Shown here: in pieces, positions 28,075 through 39,632 of the stretch
Layout of the letters: every line of letters begins with the position of its first letter
Position numbering within the stretch: position 1 is the first letter of the stretch
Assembly: GCF_000455445.1 (NCBI RefSeq)
Contig: NZ_HG417099.1
Span: 95,959 to 159,958 of the forward strand
Length of the DNA stretch: 64,000 nucleotides
Direction: 5' to 3'
Source: Hoylesella timonensis 4401737 = DSM 22865 = JCM 15640
GTDB taxonomy: Bacteria; Bacteroidota; Bacteroidia; Bacteroidales; Bacteroidaceae
Notes under the pieces: generated by a model
The model's database searches: none
The model's input: the letters and a program-made list of their open reading frames with translations, nothing else
Told to the model about the DNA's origin: nothing
Translations under genes and position numbers: made by a program

Positions 28075-28470
28075 TTAATATACGAAACAAAGAACCTCAC
28101 CGCCAATTTTCTGAGCAGTAGCCTCTTTATCTGTCATTACACCTTGTGACGTAGATAATATTGCAATACCTAGTCCGTTAATTACTCTCGGCATGTCCTT
28201 ATACCCGGTGTACTGGCGCAAACCTGGTGTAGACACTCGCTTCAAATGCTTGATAGCGCTTTGCTTTGTCGTAGGATCGTACTTCAAAGCCACTTTAATT
28301 GTACCCTGGGGACCATCTTCGATGAACTTATAGTTCAAAATGTATCCCTTCTCAAAAAGGATCTTAGTGATCTCTTTTTTCAAATTAGACGCAGGTATGT
28401 TCACCACACGGTGATGAGCCATAATTGCATTCCTGAGTCTTGTCAGATAATCTGCTATTGGATCTGTCAT
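28075..28470 (-). CDS. rpsH: 30S ribosomal protein S8
   Basis: A 131-residue S8 (TDPIADYLTRLRNA start; GLGIAILSTSQGVMTDKEA near the C-terminus). In E. coli this protein represses the spc operon; no site was identified here. Confidence 0.97.
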   Translation of the reverse strand: MTDPIADYLTRLRNAIMAHHRVVNIPASNLKKEITKILFEKGYILNYKFIEDGPQGTIKVALKYDPTTKQSAIKHLKRVSTPGLRQYTGYKDMPRVINGLGIAILSTSQGVMTDKEATAQKIGGEVLCFVY

Positions 28471-28562
28471 TTTATAAATGTTTAATTAATCGGGACTACC
28501 CCGACAATATTAAATTAGCTTCTTTTTTGTATTGTGTAATTGTAACTCATCACGTAAGACAA

Positions 28563-28865
28563 TTACCAACTTGCTTTTTTCACTCCTGGAATCAAGCCTT
28601 CCGAAGCCATCTCTCTAAACTGAATACGTGAGAGTCCGAACTGACGCATATATCCTTTTGGACGACCCGTAACCTTGCAACGATTGTGCAAACGAATAGG
28701 GTTCGCATTCTTAGGAATAGACTGCAATTTACGTGCAGCCTCATAAGCTTCAGCTGGATCATCTGTCTTCGCAATGATATCTTTCAGTGCGGCACGCTTT
28801 TCAGCATAGCGAGCTACTAACTTGGCACGCTTTACTTCACGAGCTTTCATTGATTCTTTTGCCAT
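28563..28865 (-). CDS. rpsN: 30S ribosomal protein S14, long zinc-free form
   Basis: A 100-residue S14 of the long, zinc-independent type: one Cys only, in [21 protein letters not shown] near residue 62, and the C-terminal [12 protein letters not shown]. Confidence 0.97.
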   Translation of the reverse strand: MAKESMKAREVKRAKLVARYAEKRAALKDIIAKTDDPAEAYEAARKLQSIPKNANPIRLHNRCKVTGRPKGYMRQFGLSRIQFREMASEGLIPGVKKASW

Positions 28866-28870
28866 ATCTA

Positions 28871-29425
28871 TTAATCGTTTTTAGCGTTCTTAAAAGGTAG
28901 TCCGAAGCCTTTGAGCAATGCGTAACCTTCTTCATCTGTCTTGGCAGACGTTACGAAAGTGATATTCATTCCCTGAATACGATCAATAGAATCGATGTTA
29001 ATTTCTGGGAAGATAATTTGCTCTTCAATACCTAAGGTGTAGTTGCCACGACCATCAAACTTGCTCGCAATACCTTTGAAATCTCGGATACGAGGCAAAG
29101 CAACACGTACTAATTTCTCTAAAAATTCGTACATACGCTCTCTGCGAAGTGTTACCATGACTCCAATAGGCATCTTTTTACGAAGTTTGAAGTTTGCAAC
29201 GTCTTTCTTAGAATAAGTAGCAACGGCCTTCTGACCAGTGATTGTTGATATCTCATTCACAGCTACGTCTATAATCTTCTTATCCTCTGTAGCATCTCCT
29301 AATCCTTGATTGATAACAATCTTCTTGAGAACAGGGATTTCCATGGATGAAGAATAGTTGAACTGTTCTTTTAATGCTGGAGCAATCTTCTCCTTATATG
29401 CTTTTTTAAACTGTGCTGTATCCAT
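28871..29425 (-). CDS. rplE: 50S ribosomal protein L5
   Basis: A 184-residue 5S rRNA-binding protein. It has [12 protein letters not shown], the [20 protein letters not shown] segment and [17 protein letters not shown]. Its ATG overlaps the rplX stop codon by one base (TAATG), indicating coupled translation. Confidence 0.97.
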   Translation of the reverse strand: MDTAQFKKAYKEKIAPALKEQFNYSSSMEIPVLKKIVINQGLGDATEDKKIIDVAVNEISTITGQKAVATYSKKDVANFKLRKKMPIGVMVTLRRERMYEFLEKLVRVALPRIRDFKGIASKFDGRGNYTLGIEEQIIFPEINIDSIDRIQGMNITFVTSAKTDEEGYALLKGFGLPFKNAKND

Positions 29426-29742
29426 TATTTGATTTCCTCCCCTGACTTTTTAGCAATACGTACCACGTTCTTTCCATCACGTCTAACGGAAACTCGAGTA
29501 GCCTTACCACTCTTTGGGTCTATTAAGCTCAAATTAGAGATATGTATAGGAGCCTCTTGCTTCACGATGCCCCCTTGTGGGTTTTTCGCAGAAGGCTTGG
29601 CACTCTTTGTAACGATATTGACACCTTCTACTATAGCACGTTCGTCAGCGACCAATACTTTGAGCACCTTACCTGTTTTGCCCTTATCCTGTCCGGTAAG
29701 AACAATAACGGTATCATCTTTCTTAATATGTAACTTACTCAT
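29425..29742 (-). CDS. rplX: 50S ribosomal protein L24
   Basis: A 105-residue assembly-initiator protein with a KOW motif ([20 protein letters not shown], residues 10-29). It is overlapped by rplE. Confidence 0.97.
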   Translation of the reverse strand: MSKLHIKKDDTVIVLTGQDKGKTGKVLKVLVADERAIVEGVNIVTKSAKPSAKNPQGGIVKQEAPIHISNLSLIDPKSGKATRVSVRRDGKNVVRIAKKSGEEIK

Positions 29743-29761
29743 TGATTAATCTTTTAAAATA

Positions 29762-30127
29762 TTAAAGTACCTCTGGTGCCAAAGAAACGACTTTCATGTT
29801 CACCGAACGAAGCTCACGAGCAACAGGGCCGAAGATACGGCTACCTCTAATTTCACCCGCATTGTTCAGCAATACACATGCATTGTCATCGAAACGAATG
29901 TATGACCCATCTGCACGACGAATCTCTTTCTTGGTACGAACGACTAAAGCCTTAGATACTGCACCTTTTTTCAAATCACTTGATGGAATAACGTTTTTGA
30001 CTGAAACGACAATAACGTCTCCCACACTTGCATAACGGCGACCAGTACCTCCTAGGACACGGATGCAAAGAGCTTCACGTGCGCCGCTGTTATCACATAC
30101 TGTAAGTTTTGATTCTGCCTGTATCAT
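29762..30127 (-). CDS. rplN: 50S ribosomal protein L14
   Basis: A 121-residue L14 with the invariant start [20 protein letters not shown] and the C-terminal [13 protein letters not shown]. Confidence 0.98.
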   Translation of the reverse strand: MIQAESKLTVCDNSGAREALCIRVLGGTGRRYASVGDVIVVSVKNVIPSSDLKKGAVSKALVVRTKKEIRRADGSYIRFDDNACVLLNNAGEIRGSRIFGPVARELRSVNMKVVSLAPEVL

Positions 30128-30129
30128 AA

Positions 30130-30387
30130 TTACTTAGCTTTTTCTACAATTTGAACTAATCTCCATCGCTTTGTACGAGACAAAGGACGAGTCTCCATAA
30201 TGAGTACTGTATCACCTACATTAGCCTCATTCTTCTCATCATGTACATGGTATTTTTTTGTCTTTTGAACAAACTTACCATATATTGGGTGTTTCTCTTT
30301 AAATTTAGAAGCAATAACAATGGTCTTATCCATGTTGTTACTCAAAACGACACCCTGTCTTACTTTTCTTAAATTTCTTGTTTCCAT
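30130..30387 (-). CDS. rpsQ: 30S ribosomal protein S17
   Basis: An 85-residue S17 from the internal start [16 protein letters not shown], which matches the usual family start. An ATG 9 bases upstream (30396) would add MVQ and cannot be excluded. Signature [20 protein letters not shown]. Confidence 0.93.
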   Translation of the reverse strand: METRNLRKVRQGVVLSNNMDKTIVIASKFKEKHPIYGKFVQKTKKYHVHDEKNEANVGDTVLIMETRPLSRTKRWRLVQIVEKAK

Positions 30388-30398
30388 CTGAACCATTG

Positions 30399-30593
30399 TT
30401 ATTTATTAAGTTCTCGCTGATGAAGTTCTGTTTTCAAACGAGCGATATCTCGACGAGCAATCTTAATCTGCGAAGGGTTCTCCAATGGAGACACTGAATG
30501 GTTTAATTTAAGCTGGTTGTATGCTTCTACTGCATTCTCCAACTTCTCGCGCAAGTCTTTGTCTGCGAGTGCTTTCAATTCTGTCATCTTCAT
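30399..30593 (-). CDS. rpmC: 50S ribosomal protein L29
   Basis: A 64-residue two-helix protein at the peptide exit tunnel ([40 protein letters not shown]). Confidence 0.96.
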   Translation of the reverse strand: MKMTELKALADKDLREKLENAVEAYNQLKLNHSVSPLENPSQIKIARRDIARLKTELHQRELNK

Positions 30594-30596
30594 AGC

Positions 30597-31025
30597 TTAA
30601 GCGTTTTTATCGTAATCACGTCGTATAACAAACTTGGTCTTCACAGGTAGTTTCTGTGCAGCAAGGCGCAAAGCCTCTTTTGCAACATCTAAACTCACTC
30701 CTTCAACCTCGAAAAGGATACGACCGGGTGTAACCGGCGCAACCCAACCCATAGGATCACCTTTACCTTTACCCATGCGGACATCGGCAGGCTTACGAGT
30801 AATTGGCTTATCTGGGAAAATTCTAATCCAGACTTGACCTTCACGTTGCATGTATCGATTCACAGCAACACGTGCAGCTTCAATCTGTCGGCTATCAATC
30901 CATTTGGGCTCAAGAGTCTTGATACCAAACGAACCGAAAACCAATTGTGTACCTCTATGAGCGTTTCCTTTATTTCCACGCCCATCTTGAGGTCTTCTAT
31001 ATTTTACTCTTTTTGGCTGTAACAT
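30597..31025 (-). CDS. rplP: 50S ribosomal protein L16
   Basis: A 142-residue L16 near the A site of the peptidyl transferase centre. It starts [19 protein letters not shown] and contains [18 protein letters not shown]. Confidence 0.97.
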   Translation of the reverse strand: MLQPKRVKYRRPQDGRGNKGNAHRGTQLVFGSFGIKTLEPKWIDSRQIEAARVAVNRYMQREGQVWIRIFPDKPITRKPADVRMGKGKGDPMGWVAPVTPGRILFEVEGVSLDVAKEALRLAAQKLPVKTKFVIRRDYDKNA

Positions 31026-31039
31026 GATAGCTTCTACTT

Positions 31040-31768
31040 TTAACGGTTATTGTTTCTTCTACGATTACCACGACCGTTTCTACCAGAGTTTGAACGAGAA
31101 TTATTTGCCTTTTCTTGTGAGAAATTCGGGGTAAGTTCTTGTTTACCATAAATTTCGCCACGGCAAATCCAAACTTTGATTCCAAGCAGACCTACTTTAG
31201 TAAGTGCTTCTGTCTGACAGTAATCAATGTCGGCACGGAATGTATGTAAAGGAGTACGTCCTTCTTTATACATCTCCTTGCGAGCCATTTCGGCACCATT
31301 TAAACGACCAGTAATCTGAATCTTGATACCCTCTGCTCCAGCACGCATCGTATTCTGAATGGCCATCTTAATAGCACGACGGTAAGCGATCTTACCCTCT
31401 ACTTGGCGAGCGATGTTATTACCCACGATGATTGCATCAAGCTCAGGTTTCTTAACTTCAAATATATTGATTTGAATGTCTTTATGAAAGAGGTTTTTCA
31501 ACTCTTCTTTCAACTTATCTACATCTTGACCTCCTTTACCAATGACGATACCAGGTCTTGCTGTACAAATAGTAATGGTAACGAGCTTCAAGGTACGTTC
31601 GATGATAATGCGCGAAAGGCTTGCTTTAGCCAAACGCTCATTCAGATATTTACGAATCTTTCTGTCCTCAACGAGGTTGTCACCGAAGTCCTTACCACCG
31701 AACCAATTTGAATCCCAACCACGGATAATTCCAAGTCGATTGCTTATTGGATTAACTTTCTGTCCCAT
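31040..31768 (-). CDS. rpsC: 30S ribosomal protein S3
   Basis: A 242-residue S3: type II KH domain with [18 protein letters not shown] (about 78-95) at the mRNA entry site, C-terminal [14 protein letters not shown], then an Asn/Arg-rich basic tail. Confidence 0.97.
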   Translation of the reverse strand: MGQKVNPISNRLGIIRGWDSNWFGGKDFGDNLVEDRKIRKYLNERLAKASLSRIIIERTLKLVTITICTARPGIVIGKGGQDVDKLKEELKNLFHKDIQINIFEVKKPELDAIIVGNNIARQVEGKIAYRRAIKMAIQNTMRAGAEGIKIQITGRLNGAEMARKEMYKEGRTPLHTFRADIDYCQTEALTKVGLLGIKVWICRGEIYGKQELTPNFSQEKANNSRSNSGRNGRGNRRRNNNR

Positions 31769-31776
31769 TCTATTAA

Positions 31777-32181
31777 TTATTTTTCGTCATTAGTTTTGGC
31801 ATCAACAAACAATGTAACATGGTTACTACGCTTACGTATTCTGTATCCACGACCCTGCTGTGCCGGTCTCATACGCTTCATCGTAACGCCTTCATCAACG
31901 AAGACACGGCTGATATACAACTCGCCATCTTCAGCTTTACGATCATTCTTTGCCTCCCAGTTAGCAACAGCTGAACGGAGTAATTTTTCAACATCCTGCG
32001 CTGCTTGCTTTTTGGAGAATCGCAATACTCCAAGTGCACGATTTACTTCCAAACCACGAATCATGTCTACCACATAGCGCATTTTTCGAGGGGAAGAAGG
32101 AACGCCTTTAAGCTTTGCGAAGTATAGATTTTTGCGGGCTTCTTTTAACTTTTCAGCCGCTATATGCTTTCTTGCTCCCAT
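31777..32181 (-). CDS. rplV: 50S ribosomal protein L22
   Basis: A 134-residue L22, whose beta-hairpin lines the exit tunnel ([20 protein letters not shown]). It starts [16 protein letters not shown]. Confidence 0.97.
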   Translation of the reverse strand: MGARKHIAAEKLKEARKNLYFAKLKGVPSSPRKMRYVVDMIRGLEVNRALGVLRFSKKQAAQDVEKLLRSAVANWEAKNDRKAEDGELYISRVFVDEGVTMKRMRPAQQGRGYRIRKRSNHVTLFVDAKTNDEK

Positions 32182-32214
32182 TATTAATTTAACTTTTTAA
32201 ATGGTTTGTCCCTT

Positions 32215-32481
32215 TTACTTCCTGTTACCAGCATGGCCACCGAAACGTCGGGTCGGAGAAAACTCACCGAACTTATGTCCTACCATGTTCTCTGTAACGT
32301 AAACAGGGATAAATTTATTTCCGTTATGAACTGCAACAGTGTGTCCCACGAATTCAGGGGATATCATTGATGCTCTGGCCCATGTCTTTACAACGCTCTT
32401 CTTGCCACTCTCGTTCATAGCGAGAATTTTCTTTTCTAAAGCAACGTTGATATAAGGACCTTTCTTAAGTGAACGACTCAT
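32215..32481 (-). CDS. rpsS: 30S ribosomal protein S19
   Basis: An 88-residue S19 ([19 protein letters not shown] start; [20 protein letters not shown] end). Confidence 0.98.
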   Translation of the reverse strand: MSRSLKKGPYINVALEKKILAMNESGKKSVVKTWARASMISPEFVGHTVAVHNGNKFIPVYVTENMVGHKFGEFSPTRRFGGHAGNRK

Positions 32482-32502
32482 AATTTACTCTTTGTTTACT
32501 TG

Positions 32503-33327
32503 TTATTTACTTGCTCTTTCAATGATGTACTTGTTAGAGTGCTTCTTTGGTGCACGAGTCTTCAGACCCTTTGCATACAAGCCCTTACGTGAACGTGGGT
32601 GACCACCGCTTTGGCGACCTTCACCACCACCCATTGGGTGATCCACAGGGTTCATAACAACACCACGGTTATGTGGACGACGACCTAACCAGCGTGAACG
32701 ACCAGCCTTTCCTGATTGTTCCAATGCATGGTCGGAGTTACCGACACTACCTACCGTTGCTTTACAAGTACTCAAAATCTGACGTGTTTCGCCAGAAGGG
32801 AGCTTAATCACACAATAACTGCCCTCACGAGAAGTCAACTGAGCAAAATTACCAGCCGAACGAACTAACAAAGCACCCTGTCCAGGACGTAATTCAATGT
32901 TATGAATTACCGTACCAACAGGAATCTTTGCCAGTGGAAGTGCATTTCCAACTTCGGGAGCAGCATCTGCGCCCGACATTAATGTTGCACCCACTTGCAG
33001 TCCATTAGGAGCAATAATGTAACGTTTTTCACCATCAGCATAATACAACAATGCGATACGAGCCGAACGGTTCGGATCGTATTCGATTGTCTTCACTACA
33101 GCTGGAACACCATCTTTCTCGCGCTTGAAGTCGATAAAGCGATATTTTCTTCTGTGACCGCCACCAATATAGCGAACGGTCATCTTACCAGTGTTATTTC
33201 TACCACCTGAAGAACGCTTACCGAAAACGAGAGACTTCTCTGGCACGGATGCAGTAATATCCTCGAACGTGCCAATAATCTTGTGTCTTTGTCCCGGAGT
33301 TACCGGTTTTAATTTACGTACTGCCAT
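32503..33327 (-). CDS. rplB: 50S ribosomal protein L2
   Basis: A 274-residue L2, required for peptidyl transferase assembly. The conserved His lies in [13 protein letters not shown] near residue 225-237. The C-terminal lysine/arginine-rich region ([18 protein letters not shown]) is normal. Confidence 0.98.
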   Translation of the reverse strand: MAVRKLKPVTPGQRHKIIGTFEDITASVPEKSLVFGKRSSGGRNNTGKMTVRYIGGGHRRKYRFIDFKREKDGVPAVVKTIEYDPNRSARIALLYYADGEKRYIIAPNGLQVGATLMSGADAAPEVGNALPLAKIPVGTVIHNIELRPGQGALLVRSAGNFAQLTSREGSYCVIKLPSGETRQILSTCKATVGSVGNSDHALEQSGKAGRSRWLGRRPHNRGVVMNPVDHPMGGGEGRQSGGHPRSRKGLYAKGLKTRAPKKHSNKYIIERASK

Positions 33328-33334
33328 TTTTTAT

Positions 33335-33679
33335 TTAAATATTGCTGTAAAAATCTATCGTATCGCCCTCTTGCAAAGTGACGATAGCCTTTTTGAACGC
33401 AGGCTTCTGACCTTTTACCAGACCAGCACGAGTATAGCGGCTTGAGCGCTTACCCGCATAACGAGCTGTGTTCACATCTATTACTGTAACATTGTACAGG
33501 CCTTCAATCTCTTTCTTAATTTGGAGCTTACTTGCATCTGGACGAACAATAAATCCATATTTGATTTCCGCTACTTTCTTACGGTCTTCGCCCTTTACTC
33601 GGTAAGTTTTTTCAATAGAAGACTTGTCTGTAATCTTAGTCATCTTCTCAGTGACCAAAGGTTTAATGATAAATGCCAT
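33335..33679 (-). CDS. rplW: 50S ribosomal protein L23
   Basis: A 114-residue L23 at the tunnel exit. It is slightly longer than the ~100-residue norm because of an insertion before YGFIVRPDASKLQIKKEIE. Confidence 0.96.
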   Translation of the reverse strand: MAFIIKPLVTEKMTKITDKSSIEKTYRVKGEDRKKVAEIKYGFIVRPDASKLQIKKEIEGLYNVTVIDVNTARYAGKRSSRYTRAGLVKGQKPAFKKAIVTLQEGDTIDFYSNI

Positions 33680-33694
33680 ATTCTATTGTCTCCT

Positions 33695-34324
33695 TTATTT
33701 TATTAAGATTTCATCGATCGCCTTCAGCGAGTTTTCTGTCATAATTAAAACATCTGCATTCAAAACTTTGTAAGTATTGAGTGTAGACGCTGTCATCACT
33801 TCAGCCTGCTGCAAATTACGAGCCGACAAATATACATTTTTATTTACTTCTGGCAAAACCAAAAGTGTCTTTCTACCATCAACTTTAAGATTTTTAGCAA
33901 TATTTACAAAATCTTTAGTCTTTGGTGCGTCTAAATTAAAGTCTTCAACAACTACAATCGAATTTTCTTGTGCCTTATAAGAAAGCGCAGATTTACGAGC
34001 AAGCTGTTTTACTTTTTTATTCAGTTTGAAACCGTAGTCACGTGGTTTAGGTCCAAAAACGCGTGCGCCACCAACAAGTACTGGCGAATTGATGTCACCA
34101 CGGCGAGCGCCACCGCCACCTTTTTGTCGTCCTAATTTACGTGTAGAACCACTTAATTCACTTCTCTCTTTGGTCTTGGCTGTTCCTTGACGTTGGTTGG
34201 CAAGATACTGCTTTACATCAAGATATAGCACATGATCGTTAGGTTCTATTCCGAAGATTGATTCGTTCAACGTAACCTTTCTTCCAGTCTCCTGACCATT
34301 GATATTTAATACGCTAACTTCCAT
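33695..34324 (-). CDS. rplD: 50S ribosomal protein L4
   Basis: A 209-residue L4. The extended tunnel loop is [22 protein letters not shown] (about 68-90). The start codon overlaps the rplC stop by one base, so the pair is probably translationally coupled. In E. coli L4 represses the S10 operon. Confidence 0.97.
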   Translation of the reverse strand: MEVSVLNINGQETGRKVTLNESIFGIEPNDHVLYLDVKQYLANQRQGTAKTKERSELSGSTRKLGRQKGGGGARRGDINSPVLVGGARVFGPKPRDYGFKLNKKVKQLARKSALSYKAQENSIVVVEDFNLDAPKTKDFVNIAKNLKVDGRKTLLVLPEVNKNVYLSARNLQQAEVMTASTLNTYKVLNADVLIMTENSLKAIDEILIK

Positions 34325-34938
34325 TATTTCTCAATTAAAACAGTTGAACCATTGAATCCGGCGAAAGAACCTTTCACAATCAGTAAGTTCTGTTCTGGGA
34401 TTACTTTTAATACTCTCAGGTTCTGGGTAGTTACTCTGTCACCACCCATCTGGCCACCCATGCGCATTCCCTTGAACACTTTAGCAGGGTATGAACATGC
34501 GCCAATAGATCCTGGCTTACGAGCGCGGTCATCTTGTCCGTGTGTGGACTGTCCTACACCACCGAATCCATGACGTTTAACAACGCCTTGGAAGCCTTTA
34601 CCTTTAGAGACTCCTACTACATCAACAAAGTCAGCATTGCTGAACAGATCAACTGTAATAGTATCACCGAGGTTATACTCCTCTTCAAATTTGAACTCGG
34701 CCAAGTGCTTTTTAGGTGTTGTGCCGGCTTTCTTGAAGGTTCCCATCAGAGGCTTAGAAGTTCTCTTCTCTTTTGCCTCTCCAAAACCTAATTGAACAGC
34801 CTTGTAACCATCTTTCTCAACAGTCTTTAACTGGGTTACAACACAAGGACCAGCTTCGATAACAGTGCACGGTATATTTTTACCGTCGGCACTGAAAACG
34901 GATGTCATTCCGATTTTTCTTCCTATTAATCCTGGCAT
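34324..34938 (-). CDS. rplC: 50S ribosomal protein L3
   Basis: A 204-residue L3 ([19 protein letters not shown] start). The central loop [20 protein letters not shown] reaches the peptidyl transferase centre. The 207-base leader upstream, between rpsJ and rplC, carries an octamer tandem repeat. Confidence 0.97.
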   Translation of the reverse strand: MPGLIGRKIGMTSVFSADGKNIPCTVIEAGPCVVTQLKTVEKDGYKAVQLGFGEAKEKRTSKPLMGTFKKAGTTPKKHLAEFKFEEEYNLGDTITVDLFSNADFVDVVGVSKGKGFQGVVKRHGFGGVGQSTHGQDDRARKPGSIGACSYPAKVFKGMRMGGQMGGDRVTTQNLRVLKVIPEQNLLIVKGSFAGFNGSTVLIEK

Positions 34939-34959
34939 TTCAATAAATATTAATAATTA

Positions 34960-35031
34960 GTTTGTTAGTTTACGAGTTTACGAGTTTACGAGTTTACGAG
35001 TTTACAAGTTTACGAATTTTAGAGTTTTAGA
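34960..35031 (+). repeat. octanucleotide tandem repeat (GTTTACGA) between rpsJ and rplC
   Basis: Nine consecutive 8-base units in register: GTTTGTTA, four exact GTTTACGA, GTTTACAA, GTTTACGA, ATTTTAGA, GTTTTAGA. Five of the nine are exact. It lies in the otherwise unexplained 207-base gap inside the S10 operon. Confidence 0.9.
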
Positions 35032-35145
35032 GTCAATGCGTGGAGGAGTTTTAATATTATTCAATCAATTTCCTCACATTTCATCTCAACGTATTTACAA
35101 TCAACGTTTAAGCTCTATCACTTCTTTACTTAGAAAGCTCATTAA

Positions 35146-35451
35146 TTATACTTTAATTTCAACCTCAACACCGCTGGGCAAGTCAAGTTTCATCAGTGCA
35201 TCAACTGTTTTTGCTGTTGAACTATAGATGTCTATCAAACGTTTGTAATTTGACAGCTGAAACTGCTCACGAGCTTTTTTATTAACGAAAGTGCTTCGAT
35301 TTACTGTGTAAATTCTTTTATGTGTTGGCAATGGAATAGGACCGCTAACAATAGCACCTGTTGCCTTTACTGCCTTCACAATTTTCTCTGCTGATTTGTC
35401 AACCAACTGGTGGTCGTAAGACTTCAGCTTAATTCTAATTTTTTGACTCAT
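35146..35451 (-). CDS. rpsJ: 30S ribosomal protein S10
   Basis: A 101-residue S10 ([20 protein letters not shown]), which is also the NusE partner of NusB in antitermination. It lies 91 bases downstream of fusA, joining the str and S10 groups. Confidence 0.98.
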   Translation of the reverse strand: MSQKIRIKLKSYDHQLVDKSAEKIVKAVKATGAIVSGPIPLPTHKRIYTVNRSTFVNKKAREQFQLSNYKRLIDIYSSTAKTVDALMKLDLPSGVEVEIKV

Positions 35452-35542
35452 GTTTGTTATAATTGAATGAATATATTGAAGAACGAAGGCACGTTTTAAG
35501 AGTCATACGCTAAAGCGTGCACTCCATCCTCATTAGCTTTAA

Positions 35543-37657
35543 TTATAATAGATTCGCGTTACCCTTTACCTCTTCCAAAACTTCTTTAGCAATAGAAGTT
35601 GAAACAGGTGCATGGTGATCGTATTCCATAGAACTTGTTGCACGACCTGAAGTAATGGTACGTAATGCAGTTACGTAACCAAACATCTCTGCCAATGGAA
35701 CCATAGCCTTCACAATTCGTGCGCCACTACGTGCTTCGTCCATACCCTGAACCAAGCCACGACGCTTATTCAAGTCACCAATCACATCACCCATGTTTTC
35801 CTCAGGAGTAACTACTTCTACTTTCATGATAGGCTCCATCAGCACTGGTGCTGCCTTAGGACATGCATTCTTAAATGCGTTGTGTGCAGCGAGTTCGAAA
35901 GACAACTGGTCAGAATCCACAGGGTGGAACGAGCCATCCGTTAAAGTCACCTTCAAGCCAGTTACAGGGAAACCACCGAGAACACCGCTCTTCAAGCAGT
36001 CTTGGAAACCTTTTTGTACTGAAGGTATAAATTCCTTTGGCACGTTACCGCCTTTAACCTCGTTGATAAACTGCAAGTCGCCTTCTGTGTAATCTTCGTC
36101 CTTAGGACCTACTGTAACGATAATGTCAGCAAACTTACCGCGACCACCACTCTGCTTCTTATAAACTTCACGCAGTGTAACGTCTTTGGTAATAGCTTCC
36201 TTGTAGTTCACCTGTGGCTTACCTTGGTTGCATTCTACCTTGAATTCACGCTTCAAACGGTCAATAATGATGTCCAAGTGCAACTCACCCATACCAGAGA
36301 TAATTGTCTGACCACTCTGCTCATCTGTACGTACAGTGAAAGTAGGGTCTTCTTCTGCTAACTTAACCAAACCGTTGTCCAACTTGGCAATGTCAGCCTG
36401 GCTCTTAGGTTCAACTGCAATAGAAATCACCGTATCAGGGAACGACATAGACTCTAATACAATTGGATGAGCTTCATCACAAAGAGTATCACCTGTACGA
36501 ATATCCTTAAATCCTACACCAGCACCAATATCACCAGCATCGATAGAATCCATAGGAATTTCCTTGTGAGAATCCATTTGGAACAAACGACTGATACGTT
36601 CTTTCTTTCCAGAGCGAGGGTTGTACACATACGAACCTGCTTCAATCTTTCCTGAATAAACACGGAAGAATACCAAACGTCCCATGAATGGGTCGGTAGC
36701 AATCTTAAATGCCAATGCAGCAGTAGGAGCATCGTCAGAAGGTAGACGATCTTCCTCTTCATCTGTATCAGGGTTCGTACCTACAATAGCTTCTGTATCC
36801 AAAGGAGAAGGCAAGAAAGCACAAATGTAATCCAACAAAGGCTGAACACCCTTGTTCTTATAAGAAGAACCCAAAACCATTGGAGTAAGCTCCATGGCAC
36901 AAGTTCCCTTGCGGATAGCTTTGATCAGTTGCTCTTCTGAAACTTCTTCACCTTCTAAGTATTTCTCCATCAGGTCGTCATCGAAGTTTGCAGCCGAGTC
37001 TAATAACTTCTCTCTCCATTCATTAGCCTCATCCACTAATTCTGCGGGAATTTCAGCAATATCGTACTCGGCACCCATTGTTTCGTCATGCCAGTACATC
37101 GCCTTCATTTTGATAAGGTCAACTACACCCTTGAAGTTTTCTTCTGCCCCAATAGGAATTTGGATAGGACATGGATTAGCACCCAAAATATCTTTCATCT
37201 GCTGCACTGTTTCAAAGAAATTTGCACCAGATCTATCCATCTTGTTTACATAACCAATACGTGGAACGTTATATTTATCAGCCTGACGCCATACAGTCTC
37301 TGACTGTGGTTGTACTCCATCCGCAGCGGAATATGTTGCTACCGCACCATCCAATACACGCAGCGATCGTTCAACCTCTGCTGTAAAGTCAACGTGTCCC
37401 GGAGTATCAATCAAGTTAATCTTAAATTTTTTGCCGAGGTAATTCCAATTACATGTTGTTGCAGCTGAGGTAATAGTAATACCACGCTCTTGTTCCTGAG
37501 CCATCCAGTCCATTGTAGCAGCACCATCATGCACTTCACCAATCTTATGAGTTTTTCCTGTATAGAACAAGATACGCTCAGAAGTGGTTGTTTTACCGGC
37601 ATCGATGTGCGCCATAATTCCGATGTTACGAGTCAAATGTAAATCGCGATTTGCCAT
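35543..37657 (-). CDS. fusA: elongation factor G
   Basis: A 704-residue translocation GTPase. GTP-binding motifs are [12 protein letters not shown] (16-27), [11 protein letters not shown] and NKMDRSGA, all intact. Domain IV is represented by [12 protein letters not shown]. It is located between rpsG and rpsJ, as in standard str operons, so this is the main EF-G rather than a paralogue. Confidence 0.98.
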   Translation of the reverse strand: MANRDLHLTRNIGIMAHIDAGKTTTSERILFYTGKTHKIGEVHDGAATMDWMAQEQERGITITSAATTCNWNYLGKKFKINLIDTPGHVDFTAEVERSLRVLDGAVATYSAADGVQPQSETVWRQADKYNVPRIGYVNKMDRSGANFFETVQQMKDILGANPCPIQIPIGAEENFKGVVDLIKMKAMYWHDETMGAEYDIAEIPAELVDEANEWREKLLDSAANFDDDLMEKYLEGEEVSEEQLIKAIRKGTCAMELTPMVLGSSYKNKGVQPLLDYICAFLPSPLDTEAIVGTNPDTDEEEDRLPSDDAPTAALAFKIATDPFMGRLVFFRVYSGKIEAGSYVYNPRSGKKERISRLFQMDSHKEIPMDSIDAGDIGAGVGFKDIRTGDTLCDEAHPIVLESMSFPDTVISIAVEPKSQADIAKLDNGLVKLAEEDPTFTVRTDEQSGQTIISGMGELHLDIIIDRLKREFKVECNQGKPQVNYKEAITKDVTLREVYKKQSGGRGKFADIIVTVGPKDEDYTEGDLQFINEVKGGNVPKEFIPSVQKGFQDCLKSGVLGGFPVTGLKVTLTDGSFHPVDSDQLSFELAAHNAFKNACPKAAPVLMEPIMKVEVVTPEENMGDVIGDLNKRRGLVQGMDEARSGARIVKAMVPLAEMFGYVTALRTITSGRATSSMEYDHHAPVSTSIAKEVLEEVKGNANLL

Positions 37658-37680
37658 TGTCTTTTACCTTATTTATTATG

Positions 37681-38157
37681 TTAGAATCTGAAGTGAGCGA
37701 ATGCGCGGTTTGCCTCTGCCATACGGTGCATATCTTCTTTACGCTTATAAGCACCACCCTGATTATTGTATGCATCCATAATCTCTGCTGCGAGTTTCTC
37801 AGCCATACTCTTGCCGCTACGCTTACGTGCAAACTGAATCAAGTTTTTCATTGAAATACTTTGTTTGCGCTCTGGGCGTACTTCTGTTGGCACCTGGAAA
37901 GTAGCACCACCAATACGGCGACTTTTTACTTCTACTTGTGGTGTCACATTATCAAGAGCTTGTTTCCAAATTTCAAGGGGAGACTTCTCCTCATTCGCCA
38001 TTTTTTCCTTTACCGTTTCGAGAGCCTGATAAAAAATAGCATAAGAAATGCTCTTCTTCCCATCATACATTAAATGGTTAACGAATTTTGAAACCTTTTG
38101 GTCATTAAAAACTGGATCTGGCAAGATCACACGCTTCTTTGGTTTTGCTTTTCTCAT
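37681..38157 (-). CDS. rpsG: 30S ribosomal protein S7
   Basis: A 158-residue S7 that nucleates the 30S head ([19 protein letters not shown] start; [21 protein letters not shown]). It begins after a 238-base spacer from rpsL that can fold. Confidence 0.98.
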   Translation of the reverse strand: MRKAKPKKRVILPDPVFNDQKVSKFVNHLMYDGKKSISYAIFYQALETVKEKMANEEKSPLEIWKQALDNVTPQVEVKSRRIGGATFQVPTEVRPERKQSISMKNLIQFARKRSGKSMAEKLAAEIMDAYNNQGGAYKRKEDMHRMAEANRAFAHFRF

Positions 38158-38282
38158 TTTTTTATTAATTTATGTCTGCGGAGGCTGTTATTTACTGTTC
38201 TTCAACACTCACTCCTGAGCATTTACTCAACCTTGATAATAATTCTCCAGCAAAACGATGAATATTTCTTTGAAGTAAAATT

Positions 38283-38377
38283 TCTAAATCATCGAGCTCT
38301 CGAAGCTTTTTGCACCTCACGTTCTGAAGTTATGTATCTGCTACATTCTTACCAACTGCAGAACTCGGTGATTTAGA
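38283..38377 (-). promoter_or_regulatory. possible folded regulatory leader between rpsL and rpsG
   Basis: TCTAAATCATCGAG at 38283-38296 pairs with CTCGGTGATTTAGA at 38364-38377 (13 of 14 positions), enclosing 67 bases. In E. coli the rpsL-rpsG spacer carries the S7 feedback site. A similar role here is inference, based on position and structure only. Confidence 0.4.
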
Positions 38378-38395
38378 AACCCGCTGCTGCCGTGT

Positions 38396-38779
38396 TTACT
38401 TCTTTGCAGCCTTAGGACGTTTTGCACCGTACTTAGAACGACGCTGTGTACGATTCGCTACACCTGCCGTATCCAATGTACCACGTACAATATGATAACG
38501 AACACCTGGAAGGTCTTTAACACGACCTCCACGAACCAACACAATACTGTGCTCTTGCAAATTGTGTCCCTCTCCAGGAATGTAAGAGTTCACTTCCTTT
38601 TGATTGGTCAAACGTACACGAGCAACTTTACGCATTGCTGAATTAGGCTTCTTAGGTGTGGTTGTATAAACACGAACACAGACACCACGACGCTGAGGAC
38701 AATTGTCCAACGCTGGTGACTTACTCGTCTCTTCAATCACACGTCTGCCTTTTCTTACTAATTGTGAAATAGTAGGCAT
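38396..38779 (-). CDS. rpsL: 30S ribosomal protein S12
   Basis: A 127-residue decoding-centre protein. [19 protein letters not shown] and [13 protein letters not shown] keep both lysines whose changes give streptomycin resistance, so this allele looks wild type. First gene of the superoperon. Confidence 0.98.
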   Translation of the reverse strand: MPTISQLVRKGRRVIEETSKSPALDNCPQRRGVCVRVYTTTPKKPNSAMRKVARVRLTNQKEVNSYIPGEGHNLQEHSIVLVRGGRVKDLPGVRYHIVRGTLDTAGVANRTQRRSKYGAKRPKAAKK

Positions 38780-38881
38780 AATTTTACTTTTTTATTTATA
38801 TATTTATTTGTATATTATCAAAACAGTGCGATTCAGGCATTCCATCTTTTACGACAAGACAAAATAAGCCTTTTCGGGCTG

Positions 38882-38889
38882 CAAAGGTA
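38882..38889 (-). promoter_or_regulatory. -7 element TACCTTTG for the str operon
   Basis: Minus-strand TACCTTTG, about 100 bases upstream of rpsL, in the sequence TGTACCTTTGCAGCC. It is the only clear promoter element seen ahead of the 18-kb ribosomal gene run. Confidence 0.55.
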
Positions 38890-39075
38890 CAAAAAAATAT
38901 GAATACCACCTACTAAGTATGTTTCTGTTTTTTACGAGTTCTCTATTTTTAACTAAAAATAACTTTTGACTTGCTAAATTAGGCGTTTATTGACGCTTAC
39001 CACAACAATGCAATGTATGAAATAAGGATGTCCATCAAAGTACATCTACTTGGTAAGTCCTCAAAACTCAATGGG

Positions 39076-39390
39076 CTACGCCTCTCCCTTATGCTTATCG
39101 AAAGGAGCTATGGTTTTACCTGCAGCTTCGGGCAATAATACTTTACCAAACTGTTGCTCGTATTTGTACATGTTTTCTTGTAAAGCCAATAGAAGACGTT
39201 TAGCATGCTCGGGAGCCATCACCACCCTACTAACGACCTGTGGCTTCGGCAAACCAGGTAACATACTGGTAAAGTCTAAAACAAATTCTGTGTTTGAATG
39301 TGATATTAAAACCAAATTGGCATACTTACCTTCCGCAACATCTGGGGATAACTCAAGCTGCAAACCTTGTGGTTGATTATTCTCTTCCAT
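39076..39390 (-). CDS. DUF3467 family protein
   Basis: A 104-residue soluble protein. LELSPDVAEGKYANLVLISHSNTEFVLDF and VVSRVVMAPEHAKRLLLALQENMYKYE are characteristic of DUF3467, a small conserved family of unknown function. In Bacteroides relatives, as I recall, it lies between rpoC and rpsL. Here it remains next to rpsL but is separated from rpoC by 6 kb of other genes. It has its own promoter element upstream. Confidence 0.88.
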   Translation of the reverse strand: MEENNQPQGLQLELSPDVAEGKYANLVLISHSNTEFVLDFTSMLPGLPKPQVVSRVVMAPEHAKRLLLALQENMYKYEQQFGKVLLPEAAGKTIAPFDKHKGEA

Positions 39391-39425
39391 TTTTTATTTA
39401 TTTAATCGTTAATATAATGAGCATT

Positions 39426-39433
39426 CAAATTTA
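39426..39433 (-). promoter_or_regulatory. -7 element TAAATTTG for the DUF3467 gene
   Basis: Minus-strand TAAATTTG, about 36 bases upstream of the ATG at 39390. Confidence 0.45.
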
Positions 39434-39632
39434 GACATATTTTTTCAATTTCCCTAACAACACGAGCTTTTTATCACACCATTGACGTTTTATTAGCATT
39501 CAAGCTCCTCTCATACGTCCGCGGAATTGATAATACAGAGCAAAGAGGTATCGCGGAGAACCACCACTTCATTGAACAAAGCAATAACTTGTTTTTAGAT
39601 GGCAATTACCGAAAAGATAAACAACTTTTTTG

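Noticed and set aside
34960..35031. CRISPR array
   Set aside because: The units are contiguous 8-mers without spacers and no cas genes are nearby.
38396..38779. Streptomycin-resistance substitution in rpsL
   Set aside because: Both key lysines are present.
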